Positions 7,976-18,806 of a DNA stretch of 49,610 nt are shown here, one piece after another. A program made the translations under genes and the position numbers. The notes under the pieces are model-generated. The model was given only the letters and a program-made list of their open reading frames with translations. It had not been told where the DNA came from and did not search any database. The DNA comes from an uncultured Clostridia bacterium (GTDB lineage: Bacteria > Bacillota > Dehalobacteriia > UBA4068), in NCBI GenBank assembly GCA_944393575.1, contig CALYAP010000063.1:1-49610 (forward strand). Direction: 5' to 3'. How positions within the stretch are numbered: position 1 is the stretch's first letter; every line of letters starts with the position of its first letter.

Positions 7976-8772
7976 TGATTATTGGTGAATTAATAAATAC
8001 CAGCCGTAAATCGATAAAACCGCTGGTGGAGAATTATGATGCAGAGGCTATATTGGCAATAGTGAGATCTGAGGCCGAGGCTGGTGCTGATTTTATCGAT
8101 TTGAATTGTGGTACCTTTGTCAAAGATGAACCAGAACGCTTGACATGGTTGACTAAATTAGTTGCTGAATCGATTGATACGCCAATTTGTCTTGATAGCC
8201 CTAATCCAGCAGCCTTAAGAGCAGCGTTGCCCTTGCTTAAGGGCCCAGCGGTAATCAATTCTATCAGTGCTGAAACCAAGAGATACAATGATATTCTCCC
8301 GTTAGCGCTAGAATTTGGCGCTAAACTGATCGCTCTTTGTTTAGATGGAAAGGCAGTACCTAAAACAGCAGAGGAACGTTATACTATTGGCGCTCAGTTG
8401 ATTGAGAATTTGGTCAAAGCTGGTATCCCGGCAGATAATATTTATATTGATCCTCTGGTGGAACCAGTATCTGTTTCCCAGAACGGCGGATTAGTTTTGC
8501 TGGAGACGGTTCGCCGCTTACATACTGATTATCCAGAAGTCCATTTCATCTGCGGACTTTCCAATATCAGCTTTGGCTTGCCTAACCGTAAATTAGTTAA
8601 CCGCTATTTCTTAGCGCAGACCATCGGAGCTGGCATGGATAGCTTTATTCTGGATCCGACTGATCGCTCTTTGATGGGATGTTATTGGGCCTCCCGGATG
8701 TTGGTAGGGCAGGATAAATTCTGTTCCCAATATCTGAAGGCAAACCGCCAAGGTCTTTTTGAGGATAAATAA
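7975..8772 (+). CDS. methyltetrahydrofolate:corrinoid methyltransferase (MtgA/AcsE-like)
   Basis: The 265-aa protein has the pterin-binding TIM-barrel fold shared by dihydropteroate synthase, AcsE and MtgA. Conserved stretches are GELINTSRKS near the N-terminus, ADFIDLNCG, ICLDSPNPAAL, INSISAE, IYIDPLVEPVS and GLSNISFGLP. Such enzymes move a methyl group between a corrinoid protein and tetrahydrofolate. The ATG overlaps the stop of the corrinoid gene (TAATG), so that protein is the likely partner. A terminator (8784-8826) follows. Direction of transfer (demethylation catabolism or Wood-Ljungdahl use) cannot be decided from here. Confidence 0.88.
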   Translation: MIIGELINTSRKSIKPLVENYDAEAILAIVRSEAEAGADFIDLNCGTFVKDEPERLTWLTKLVAESIDTPICLDSPNPAALRAALPLLKGPAVINSISAETKRYNDILPLALEFGAKLIALCLDGKAVPKTAEERYTIGAQLIENLVKAGIPADNIYIDPLVEPVSVSQNGGLVLLETVRRLHTDYPEVHFICGLSNISFGLPNRKLVNRYFLAQTIGAGMDSFILDPTDRSLMGCYWASRMLVGQDKFCSQYLKANRQGLFEDK

Positions 8773-8783
8773 TAAAAATGAGT

Positions 8784-8826
8784 AGAGGTGGCCTGATGTT
8801 GTCAAGCATTGGGCCACTCTTTCTTT
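8784..8826 (+). terminator. intrinsic terminator after the methyltransferase gene
   Basis: AGAGGTGGCC (8784-8793) pairs with GGCCACTCT (8812-8820) with one bulged G and is followed by TTTCTTT. Its T-tract runs directly into the -35 of the next promoter. Confidence 0.75.
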
Positions 8827-8853
8827 GACATTTTTTACGTTTCATTATATAAT
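8825..8853 (+). promoter_or_regulatory. consensus sigma-A promoter of the MFS pair
   Basis: TTGACA (8825-8830), a 17-bp spacer and TATAAT (8848-8853) form a perfect consensus. Transcription should start near 8860, about 90 nt before the first MFS start codon. Confidence 0.85.
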
Positions 8854-8859
8854 ACAACA

Positions 8860-8948
8860 ATACCTCTTTTGTTAGCGACAATAGAGGTATCAATACGCCT
8901 GAAGGCGTTTTAATATTACCTATTTTACCGGGGAGATGGTAAGGCGAC
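8860..8948 (+). promoter_or_regulatory. hairpin-rich 5' leader of the MFS operon
   Basis: Three hairpins can form in the predicted leader. The first is ATACCTCT-T-TTGT / ACAA-T-AGAGGTAT (8860-8890; 12 pairs and one T:T mismatch, loop TAGCG). The second is ACGCC TGAA GGCGT followed by TTTT (8895-8911), terminator-like. In the third, TTACC (8916-8920 or 8925-8929) pairs with GGTAA (8938-8942), with the GGGGAG purine run in the loop, next to the start codon. This looks like a cis-regulatory leader, but I do not recognise a known riboswitch class. Confidence 0.5.
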
Positions 8949-10244
8949 ATGCATTTATCAAATTTCAATCACTTATGGCATCAAAAGACTAAGTACGAGA
9001 GTAGAACAGATGAGACAATATTACAGTCTGATAGTAGCCAATTATGGACAAGAAACTTTGTCTTGATCGCCCTGATTAACCTGCTGGTTTCAGCCACAGG
9101 TAAAATGTTGGATGGTTCGTTTTCTTTTTATGTCATTGAATTGGGCGGTGATAATTTTGTTGTTGGCTTGACAGCTGGATTATGTGCAATCTGCTCATTG
9201 ATAATGCGTCCAATAGCCGGATGGGTTCTTGATAATATCAGTCGCAAGCTGATTTTTTTTATTGCCGTTATCGGCTTGATTATTATCCCGTTTTTTTATA
9301 TGGTTTTTCCTATTTTAGGGATGACAATTCTTCTTCGCTGTATGAGCGGCATTTGTTGGTCAACTGCTTCTACATCTTCGAATACTAATGCCTGTGATAT
9401 TATTCCCCGTAAGCGTTTTGGTGAGGGAATGGGTTTTTTTGGTTTAACCAACTCACTGGCTACGGCGATTGCTCCTGCTTTAGGGCTCTTGATTATGGAA
9501 AAATGCGGTTTTAATATTTTATTTATCTCTTGTGCTGCTGTTGCGATAGTCGTTTTATTGCTTTTAACTAGATTGAAGTTTTCTCCCTTGCCAACTAAGA
9601 AAAAAATTGATTCTAATAGGTCTATATTTTCTAAAATACTGCACCTTTTTAATAAGGATGCTATTCCTGCTGCTATCTTCATTTTCCTTGCAGCTGTACC
9701 CAGTGGGGCGATTTATTCTTTTATCGCTCTTTATGCTTCAATTGAAGGTTTGGGCAGTGGTGGCCTTTTCTTTACGCTTCAGGCAATATTTACTGGCGTA
9801 AGCAGAATTTTTGCCGGTAAGATTGCCGACACCAAGGGTGAAGGCCCAATGGTTTATATGAGTGTAGTTTGTTTTGCTATTAATATTATCTTATTGGTTT
9901 TTGGCAAAACCCAATTGCTCTTTTGTATTTCAGCATGTTTGATGGGGCTGGGCTTAGGTTTATGTATTCCGGCTATGCAGACTATGGCTGTACGTATTGT
10001 GCCCCCGGAGAGAAGAGGATCAGCGTCTTCTACATTTCTCTGTTCCTGGGATGTTGCTTGGGCTATTGGCGGCATTTTAGGCGGTATCTTAGTAGAGAGC
10101 GCTGGATATAGAGCTATGTTTGGTATTTTAGGAGTTTTTGAAATTTTGGCATTGCTTTATTATGTTATTTGGGGACGTAAATCACCATCGGCTTTTAAGG
10201 TTTATCAGGCTGCACAACAAAAGAAATTAAATGCAGGTGGGTAG
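8949..10244 (+). CDS. MFS transporter (first of tandem pair)
   Basis: This 431-aa polytopic protein has about 12 membrane segments and a hydrophilic N-terminal tail of about 30 residues. The loop after segment 2 carries a motif-A-like GWVLDNISRK, and the equivalent in the second half is FAGKIADTKG. The stretch LCSWDVAWAIGGILGG is typical of the drug/sugar efflux type of the major facilitator superfamily. It begins after a structured leader with AAGG just upstream of the ATG. The next gene, 6 bp away, is a clear paralog. Substrate unknown; efflux is a reasonable guess for this type. Confidence 0.85.
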   Translation: MHLSNFNHLWHQKTKYESRTDETILQSDSSQLWTRNFVLIALINLLVSATGKMLDGSFSFYVIELGGDNFVVGLTAGLCAICSLIMRPIAGWVLDNISRKLIFFIAVIGLIIIPFFYMVFPILGMTILLRCMSGICWSTASTSSNTNACDIIPRKRFGEGMGFFGLTNSLATAIAPALGLLIMEKCGFNILFISCAAVAIVVLLLLTRLKFSPLPTKKKIDSNRSIFSKILHLFNKDAIPAAIFIFLAAVPSGAIYSFIALYASIEGLGSGGLFFTLQAIFTGVSRIFAGKIADTKGEGPMVYMSVVCFAINIILLVFGKTQLLFCISACLMGLGLGLCIPAMQTMAVRIVPPERRGSASSTFLCSWDVAWAIGGILGGILVESAGYRAMFGILGVFEILALLYYVIWGRKSPSAFKVYQAAQQKKLNAGG

Positions 10245-10250
10245 TTTTAA

Positions 10251-11438
10251 ATGCACTCTACTGGCACTAAATTATGGACAGCTGAATTTATCAGTATTAC
10301 TATTATCAATTTACTGATGTTTCTCAGTTTCCATATGCTCATTTCCACCTTTCCTTTTTATATCAACTTTTTAGGTGGAGATGAAGCTATTGCTGGCCTG
10401 ACTGCTGGACTATTTGCTATCGCATCGGTGTTAGTACGTCCTATTGCTGGATGGATTTTAGATCATAAAGGACGTGTAGCGGTTTTACTTTGCGGTATCA
10501 TCGGTATGCTTTTGCTGCCATTAGCGTATCCTATAATAAAACTATTGATTATTGCGGTCATTGTAAGAGTAATACACGGCGTCGTATGGTCTTTTGCTTC
10601 AACATCAGTGAGTACGTTAGCTTGTGATATTATCCCACATAGTCGTTTTGGTGAGGGGATGGGGATCTTTGGCACTGGGTCTGCTATCTCAATGGCGGTT
10701 GGCCCTGTTTTGGGGCTTTATTTATTGAATAGCAGTGGCTATAATGTCTTATTTGGTTTTTCTGCTGGATTTGCCCTATTATCTTTATTGATAATTATCA
10801 GTAAAAGAAAAAGCCTTTTTATTGTTACGAAGTTGCAGACAGATCTTTCCTCGAGAAAGCTAGTGTTAATAGATAAGAATGCCCTACCTGCTTCCTTGAC
10901 AATGTTCCTTTTCCTTATTCCTTATGGTGCGATTTCTACTTTTATCGCTTTATATGCAGTAGAGATCAATATTGCCAATGGAGGGATCTTTTTTACCCTA
11001 ATGGCTGTTACCACTGTTTTGACGCGTGGTTTATCAGGAAGAACAGTGGATAAAGTAGGGGAGAGACCAATTGTAATTGTTAGTGTAGTAGCTCAGTTGA
11101 TATCTTTGGCTTTATTAGCTTTTGCTCCAGGGATAGTTGGTTTTATTATTTCAGCTTTATGTTTTGGCATTGGCTTTGGTATGATGTCCCCAACTATGCA
11201 AACTTTGGCAGTAAGATTATCACCGGAAAATAAGCGTGGGGCAGCATCGTCTACTTTTCTCTGCGCTTTTGATTGTGGCATTGGCTTAGGTGGGGTAATA
11301 GCCGGTTATTTGTTGTGGTATTTTGATTACTCTCAGATGTTCGCTATTATGCTATTGTTTATCATTGCCTCATTTATTGTGTATTATTGCTGGACCAAAA
11401 AAAGCAGAAGCTCGTTTTCTCATACAGAAGAGTTATGA
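10251..11438 (+). CDS. MFS transporter (second of tandem pair)
   Basis: This 395-aa, about 12-segment major facilitator lacks the long N-terminal tail of its neighbour. The two align along their length: LWTxxFxxIxxINLL at the start, SFxFYxxxLGGD, AGLTAGL, RPIAGW, ACDIIPxxRFGEGMG and SSTFLC near the end are shared. The sequences have diverged well, so the duplication is old. The SD GGTGGG lies 9 nt upstream of the start. Both genes share the promoter at 8825 and the terminator at 11463. Two adjacent paralogs could work as separate pumps or as a heteromer; the sequence does not decide this. Confidence 0.85.
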   Translation: MHSTGTKLWTAEFISITIINLLMFLSFHMLISTFPFYINFLGGDEAIAGLTAGLFAIASVLVRPIAGWILDHKGRVAVLLCGIIGMLLLPLAYPIIKLLIIAVIVRVIHGVVWSFASTSVSTLACDIIPHSRFGEGMGIFGTGSAISMAVGPVLGLYLLNSSGYNVLFGFSAGFALLSLLIIISKRKSLFIVTKLQTDLSSRKLVLIDKNALPASLTMFLFLIPYGAISTFIALYAVEINIANGGIFFTLMAVTTVLTRGLSGRTVDKVGERPIVIVSVVAQLISLALLAFAPGIVGFIISALCFGIGFGMMSPTMQTLAVRLSPENKRGAASSTFLCAFDCGIGLGGVIAGYLLWYFDYSQMFAIMLLFIIASFIVYYCWTKKSRSSFSHTEEL

Positions 11439-11462
11439 TATTGACAGTGGTAAAGTCAAAAT

Positions 11463-11488
11463 AAAAGACCAGATTTCTCTGGTCTTTT
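11463..11488. terminator. bidirectional intrinsic terminator between MFS and ATP synthase operons
   Basis: AAAAGACCAGA (11463-11473) pairs perfectly with TCTGGTCTTTT (11478-11488) around a TTTC loop, with T-runs on either strand. It ends both convergent units. Confidence 0.9.
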
Positions 11489-11517
11489 ATTTTATTAGAA
11501 TTCTTTATTATTTTATG

Positions 11518-11916
11518 CTATTGCACAGCTTTGAGTCTGGCCAATGCCCGTTTTAAAGCTGCTTCTGCACGTGCATGATCAATATCTTTAGATTTATCAT
11601 GCAGTCTTTCTCTAGCACGCTCAGCAGCTGCTTCTGCACGTGCCGTATCTATTTCTTCAGGAAGTTCCGCACTACTGACTAATATTTCTGCTACATTATT
11701 TTTGAGTTCCAAAAAGCCATTACTTACTGCAAGTTTGCCTTCTGTATTGTCTTTTTTATAAGTAATGACTCCTGGTTCTAATACTGTTAGCAGGGGAGCA
11801 TGATTGTAGAGCACGCCAGTATTACCCATCACACTGGGGAAGACAAAGCTTTCCACCATTGTGGAAAACACTTCTTTTTCCGGCGTTACTACCTCCAATC
11901 TGATTAAATCTGCCAT
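11518..11916 (-). CDS. atpC: ATP synthase epsilon subunit
   Basis: The 132-aa epsilon subunit of the F1 central stalk regulates ATPase activity. The N-terminal beta-sandwich (about 1-85; LEVVTPEKEVFS, GxLYNHAPLLT) is followed by a two-helix C-terminal domain rich in Ala, Arg and Glu (about 88-132) that may act as the inhibitory arm. The length is normal. A clear SD (AGGAGATAACC) precedes the ATG. It is the last gene of the atp operon, 32 bp after atpD, before the shared terminator. Confidence 0.96.
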   Translation of the reverse strand: MADLIRLEVVTPEKEVFSTMVESFVFPSVMGNTGVLYNHAPLLTVLEPGVITYKKDNTEGKLAVSNGFLELKNNVAEILVSSAELPEEIDTARAEAAAERARERLHDKSKDIDHARAEAALKRALARLKAVQ

Positions 11917-11948
11917 GGTTATCTCCTCATCAATAGCACGTTAAGTTC

Positions 11949-13382
<1,434 letters not shown>

Positions 13383-13400
13383 TCAAGCCGCCATAATATT

Positions 13401-14261
13401 TTAAGACAGCGCAGCGGCTCCGCCGACAATTTCTGATATCTCTGTAGTGATAGCAGCCTGTCTGGCCCTGTTAAGCGAAAGAGTCAGTTTGCTGATCATA
13501 TCAGAAGCGTTGTCGGTAGCACTGCTCATAGTGGTCATACGAGCTCCATGCTCTGAAGCTTTTGCCTCTTGCAATGAACTATAAACCATGATGTCAATAT
13601 ATTGGGGTAGAATAGTATCTAAAATTTGGTTTCTATCTGGTTCAAAAATATAATCTATATCTTTTAGCTGGCTATTCTCCTCTGTTCTTTCAGGTCTTTG
13701 CACAGGTAACAATCTTTTAACACGGGGAGTCTGCGACATTGCACTTTTAAATTCGCTGTAGACTACGTATATTTCATCATAGTCTCCGCGTTCAAAGGCG
13801 GTCCGCATGATCCTTGCTAATTCCTGCGCCTGGTAGAACCCGGGATTATCACCAATACAGGTATAATTAAACGATACCGGATAACCCATTCTAGCACAGT
13901 GGTCTTTTACCTTACGGCCGATCACCGCAATATCGTAATCATGTGTTTCAGCAGCTAGAATGTGATCAAGAAAACGGTGCAAATTGCTGTTGAATCCACC
14001 GCATAAACCTCTATCAGAACCAATGACCAAATAGCAAACTCGCGTAACCTTATCACGGTTTCTAAGAAAGGCATGCTCAGACTCTGCGCTGCTAACACTA
14101 AGGATAACATCTTCTATTTTATGGGCAAAGGGACGGATAGACTGCACTGTGGACTGTGATTTGCGTAGTTTAGAAGCCGAGACCATTTTCATAGCCTTGG
14201 TGATCTGTTGTGTCGATTTTACGCTTTTAATCCGCCGTTTAATATCACGGGCACTGGCCAT
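13401..14261 (-). CDS. atpG: ATP synthase gamma subunit
   Basis: The 286-aa gamma subunit is the rotating coiled-coil shaft of F1. The N-terminal helix SARDIKRRIKSVKSTQQITK and the C-terminal helix ending in ITTEISEIVGGAAAL are diagnostic. YLVIGSDRGLCGGFN (about 77-91) is the central signature. An in-frame TTG directly before the ATG would add one residue, but the ATG at 14261, with AAGGATG about 8 nt upstream, is preferred. Operon position between atpA and atpD is standard. Confidence 0.96.
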   Translation of the reverse strand: MASARDIKRRIKSVKSTQQITKAMKMVSASKLRKSQSTVQSIRPFAHKIEDVILSVSSAESEHAFLRNRDKVTRVCYLVIGSDRGLCGGFNSNLHRFLDHILAAETHDYDIAVIGRKVKDHCARMGYPVSFNYTCIGDNPGFYQAQELARIMRTAFERGDYDEIYVVYSEFKSAMSQTPRVKRLLPVQRPERTEENSQLKDIDYIFEPDRNQILDTILPQYIDIMVYSSLQEAKASEHGARMTTMSSATDNASDMISKLTLSLNRARQAAITTEISEIVGGAAALS

Positions 14262-14299
14262 CAAATCACATCCTTAGGATAATACTAATTAAAATGCAC

Positions 14300-15808
<1,509 letters not shown>

Positions 15809-15930
15809 TCATTTATTATTGCCGCTGACCCTTTTGTAGTAGGGGATAAGCAATAAGATCAATGTGAAAAACCATACCTAATAATAAAAATAGTTGATGC
15901 TATAATATTGCAGCCCCTGGCCGCCATCGT

Positions 15931-16467
15931 TTACTTGGTCAGTGCTTCCCGCATATGGTGTAGTCTGCCTTTCAAAGAGCCATCGATAGTTAAATCATCG
16001 ATGTTGACTATCGCTCCACCTAAAAGGGAAGGGTCTACTTCGTGTTCAAAAACAACTTCTTTGGCAAACGCCTTTTTTAATGCTGCTACCAATTGTGTTT
16101 CTAATTCAGGATTAATCGCTTTAGCGGTAATCAGCTGCGCCGGCATTATGCCTTGTTTATCTTGCCATAAATCATTTAATGCGGCAGTTGCTTCAGGGAT
16201 AAGATATTCCCTGTTTTTATCAAAAATAATGTAGAAAAAATTGCGAGTAAGAGAAGAAATATGATCGCCCAAAGTAGAGTTGATAAAATCCTTTTTACGT
16301 TGGGCGCCAAGACTTCTATCCATAATTAATTGACGGAAGCCGCTATTGGATTCCAATTCAGAAGATAAGACATTCAATTCATCATATATTTCCGCAGTTA
16401 CTCCTTGTTCTTCGGCAGCATCAAAGAGTGCCTGCGCGTATCTTATCGCTAATGCGCCTTTTTTCAT
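15931..16467 (-). CDS. atpH: ATP synthase delta subunit
   Basis: The 178-aa delta subunit links the peripheral stalk (b) to the top of F1. The helical N-terminal domain begins ALAIRYAQALFDAAEEQG, and the C-terminal part contains the typical DPSLLGGAIVNIDDLTIDGSLKGRL. The start overlaps the atpF stop by 4 bp (ATGA), so translational coupling is expected. Length normal. Confidence 0.95.
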   Translation of the reverse strand: MKKGALAIRYAQALFDAAEEQGVTAEIYDELNVLSSELESNSGFRQLIMDRSLGAQRKKDFINSTLGDHISSLTRNFFYIIFDKNREYLIPEATAALNDLWQDKQGIMPAQLITAKAINPELETQLVAALKKAFAKEVVFEHEVDPSLLGGAIVNIDDLTIDGSLKGRLHHMREALTK

Positions 16468-16958
16468 TGGATACGACCTACTTCTTGAATGTATTTATTC
16501 ATCAAAGTGTTTTCTTGCTCAGAGGTTAATCCGTCAGCCAAAACTTTTTCAGTAGCCAATACCACCATGTCAGCGATCTGATTTTTAAGATCAACAATAG
16601 CCTGTTTCTTTTCTTCTTCAATCTGTGCGGAAGCAGACTCGGTAATCTCTTTGGCATCCTTTTTAGCGTTTTCAATGATTTCAGCTCTTATTGCTTCACC
16701 GCGTTTCTTAGCATCAGCTATAATGCCATCAGCCTCTGCACGGGCAGCAGCAATTTGCTCGCGGATTTTTTCCTCAGTAGAGGCTACCTCGAGACGGGCT
16801 TGATCAGCGGCATCGAGAGCTTCATCAATCGCAGCTTTACGATCGTCAAGCATTTTGGTAATTGGCTTAAAGAGGAATTTCTTTAGCAGCAATACCAAAA
16901 CAACGAAGTTGACAATAGCAAAGATAAATTCCCATAAATTGAGTCCCAGTATTTCCAT
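16464..16958 (-). CDS. atpF: ATP synthase b subunit
   Basis: The 164-aa b subunit forms the peripheral stalk: one N-terminal membrane segment (about 8-27) and a long charged helix that dimerises as a right-handed coiled coil. FKPITKMLDDRKAAIDEALD is the conserved junction. I start at 16958 (MEILGLNL), with GGAGGAAAAGAG upstream; a longer frame to 17000 adds 14 residues with no SD. It sits between atpE and atpH in standard order. Confidence 0.95.
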   Translation of the reverse strand: MEILGLNLWEFIFAIVNFVVLVLLLKKFLFKPITKMLDDRKAAIDEALDAADQARLEVASTEEKIREQIAAARAEADGIIADAKKRGEAIRAEIIENAKKDAKEITESASAQIEEEKKQAIVDLKNQIADMVVLATEKVLADGLTSEQENTLMNKYIQEVGRIQ

Positions 16959-17024
16959 AGGTCTCTTTTCCTCCCTACAATATCTGCCCGGGGATAACAT
17001 GATGTCTCCCCGGGCAGTAGGTAA

Positions 17025-17294
<270 letters not shown>

Positions 17295-17342
17295 CTATAT
17301 TTTATAATAAAAACAATATAACCTAGTTGATGTGTATGTCGC

Positions 17343-18017
17343 TTAATGGCCTTCTCCTAAAGCGCCATTGATATAGATGCTGGAGAGTAGAACGAAAACC
17401 ATTGCTTGAATAAAGCCCATCAGTAACGATAAAGCCTGCATGATGATGGGGACGCCTAATGGCACTAGATTGAAGATATTGCTGATAACAGTTTCTTCGC
17501 CAAAGATATTACCATAAAGACGTAAAGTCAGCGATAACGGCCTGATGAACTCATCGATTAACAGCAGTGGAAACATAAAAAGGAAAGGTTTGGTAAAATG
17601 ATTGATGTATTTACCGCCATGCTGCTTGATGCCTGAGTAGTGAGTAACACAGAAGGTGCATACAGCCAAGGCAGCGGTAACATTGATCACTGAGGTCGGT
17701 GCAGCCAAGCCTGGCAATCTACCAGCAAAAGGTAACAGACCGGAATAGTTGGAAATTAGGATGAAAATAAAAAGAGTTCCTAAAAATGGCAAATATCTGT
17801 TGACATATTTTTTGTCCAGCATATCACCAATAAAATTGCGCAGCATCTCTACGCATTTTTCCATAAAGTTCTGTAGTCCTCTTGGCCGGACTTTCATATG
17901 TCTAGTAGCAAAGTACGAGACCAATACTAGGGCTATCGTAATGGCAACCATGGTGACCATTGCGCTGGTAATTCCTATTGGTCCAATATAAAAAAGAGCT
18001 TCTCCATGACCTTCCAC
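17343..18017 (-). CDS. atpB: ATP synthase a subunit
   Basis: The 224-aa membrane subunit forms the ion half-channels beside the c-ring. The essential arginine is Arg166 in LSLTLRLYGNIFGEE. There are five to six membrane segments. The gene starts with GTG at 18017, 10 nt after AAGGAGATGACACT. A sigma-A-like promoter (18058-18086) lies directly upstream, so the core operon can be transcribed independently of atpZ and atpI. Confidence 0.95.
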   Translation of the reverse strand: MEGHGEALFYIGPIGITSAMVTMVAITIALVLVSYFATRHMKVRPRGLQNFMEKCVEMLRNFIGDMLDKKYVNRYLPFLGTLFIFILISNYSGLLPFAGRLPGLAAPTSVINVTAALAVCTFCVTHYSGIKQHGGKYINHFTKPFLFMFPLLLIDEFIRPLSLTLRLYGNIFGEETVISNIFNLVPLGVPIIMQALSLLMGFIQAMVFVLLSSIYINGALGEGH

Positions 18018-18057
18018 AGTGTCATCTCCTTGCCCTGATAAATTACGTACAGTTCCT

Positions 18058-18086
18058 ATGTTAGCACCGGAAACTTATTATGTCAA
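18058..18086 (-). promoter_or_regulatory. internal promoter for the core atp operon
   Basis: On the minus strand, TTGACA (18081-18086) and TAACAT (18058-18063) are 17 bp apart, about 40 bp upstream of the atpB GTG. Perfect -35, 4/6 -10. Confidence 0.65.
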
Positions 18087-18139
18087 GTCGAAAAGATTAT
18101 CATAAAAAATTGTTTTTTTAAAGAATAATATAGTACAAA

Positions 18140-18460
18140 TTAAGTATTATTGTCCGTATTATGCGGGGCATTTATTTTTTTGTAATCATGCATTTGATAT
18201 AGCCTGCCTGTTATCGAAAGCGCGACTGCAGTGCAAACAATCGTTATCTCAAAAGAATATGGCCATATATTGCGCAAAAAATAAACTGCTAACAAAACAA
18301 CTACATTAATGGCCATTGATATTATTTGCGGCACAGTCAGTTTTTGAGCAGTAAATTCTTTCTTTCCTAGGACAAACGGTCGCCAGATGAAAATATATTT
18401 TAGCCATGCGCAAAGAGCGCCAAAAGCTAAACCAGCGACAGCAGCGATTACATAATCCAA
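18140..18460 (-). CDS. atpI: ATP synthase subunit I-like membrane protein
   Basis: This 106-aa protein has about four membrane segments, with a long loop between segments 1 and 2 (FIWRPFVLGKKEFTAQ), and precedes atpB, as AtpI does. AtpI proteins help assemble the c-ring or supply Mg2+. The start is a TTG at 18460, two bases after the stop of the previous gene, with AAGGGG 8 nt upstream; no in-frame ATG is nearby. The sequence is divergent, so the assignment rests mostly on position and topology. Confidence 0.7.
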   Translation of the reverse strand: MDYVIAAVAGLAFGALCAWLKYIFIWRPFVLGKKEFTAQKLTVPQIISMAINVVVLLAVYFLRNIWPYSFEITIVCTAVALSITGRLYQMHDYKKINAPHNTDNNT

Positions 18461-18462
18461 TG

Positions 18463-18732
18463 TTATTTCCCCTTATGTTCTTTTTCCCATCGGTCCAGTA
18501 TCATGAAATCATGAATAAGCCGATAGAAGGATGAAGCTATGGCTATTAGCGCACCAATTATGGTAAAAAGTGGACCTGTTCCCAGCTTATCATCCAACCA
18601 GGCACCTAGCAAAAAACCCAGTATATATACTGAGATGCCAATAGTGAGGCCAAAGCTCAGACAAATTTGCCAAACCTTATTTGGTGGTGAATCAATTTGC
18701 TGATGATTATCTTTCTTGGTCACTGACCTCAC
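18463..18732 (-). CDS. AtpZ/AtpI-family small membrane protein
   Basis: The 89-aa protein has two membrane helices; GFLLGAWLDDKLGTGPLF followed by IIGALIAIASSFY matches the AtpZ/AtpI family (putative F0F1-ATPase subunit; AtpZ/AtpI pairs act as Mg2+/Ca2+ transporters in Alkalihalophilus). Start choice is uncertain: GTG at 18732 has the purine run directly against it, and GTG at 18723 has GGTGAGG 3-4 nt upstream. It is the first gene of the atp cluster, 75 bp after wecB. Confidence 0.75.
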   Translation of the reverse strand: MRSVTKKDNHQQIDSPPNKVWQICLSFGLTIGISVYILGFLLGAWLDDKLGTGPLFTIIGALIAIASSFYRLIHDFMILDRWEKEHKGK

Positions 18733-18806
18733 CCTAGATTTCGTCTTGGAATTGAATATTCCTTTTTATTTTATTATTCCAGTTGTCTAAATGTTTTTAG
18801 GATAGC

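Noticed and set aside
9296-9682. 128-codon minus-strand frame within the first MFS gene
   Set aside because: Lies fully inside a well-supported transporter gene and has no SD.
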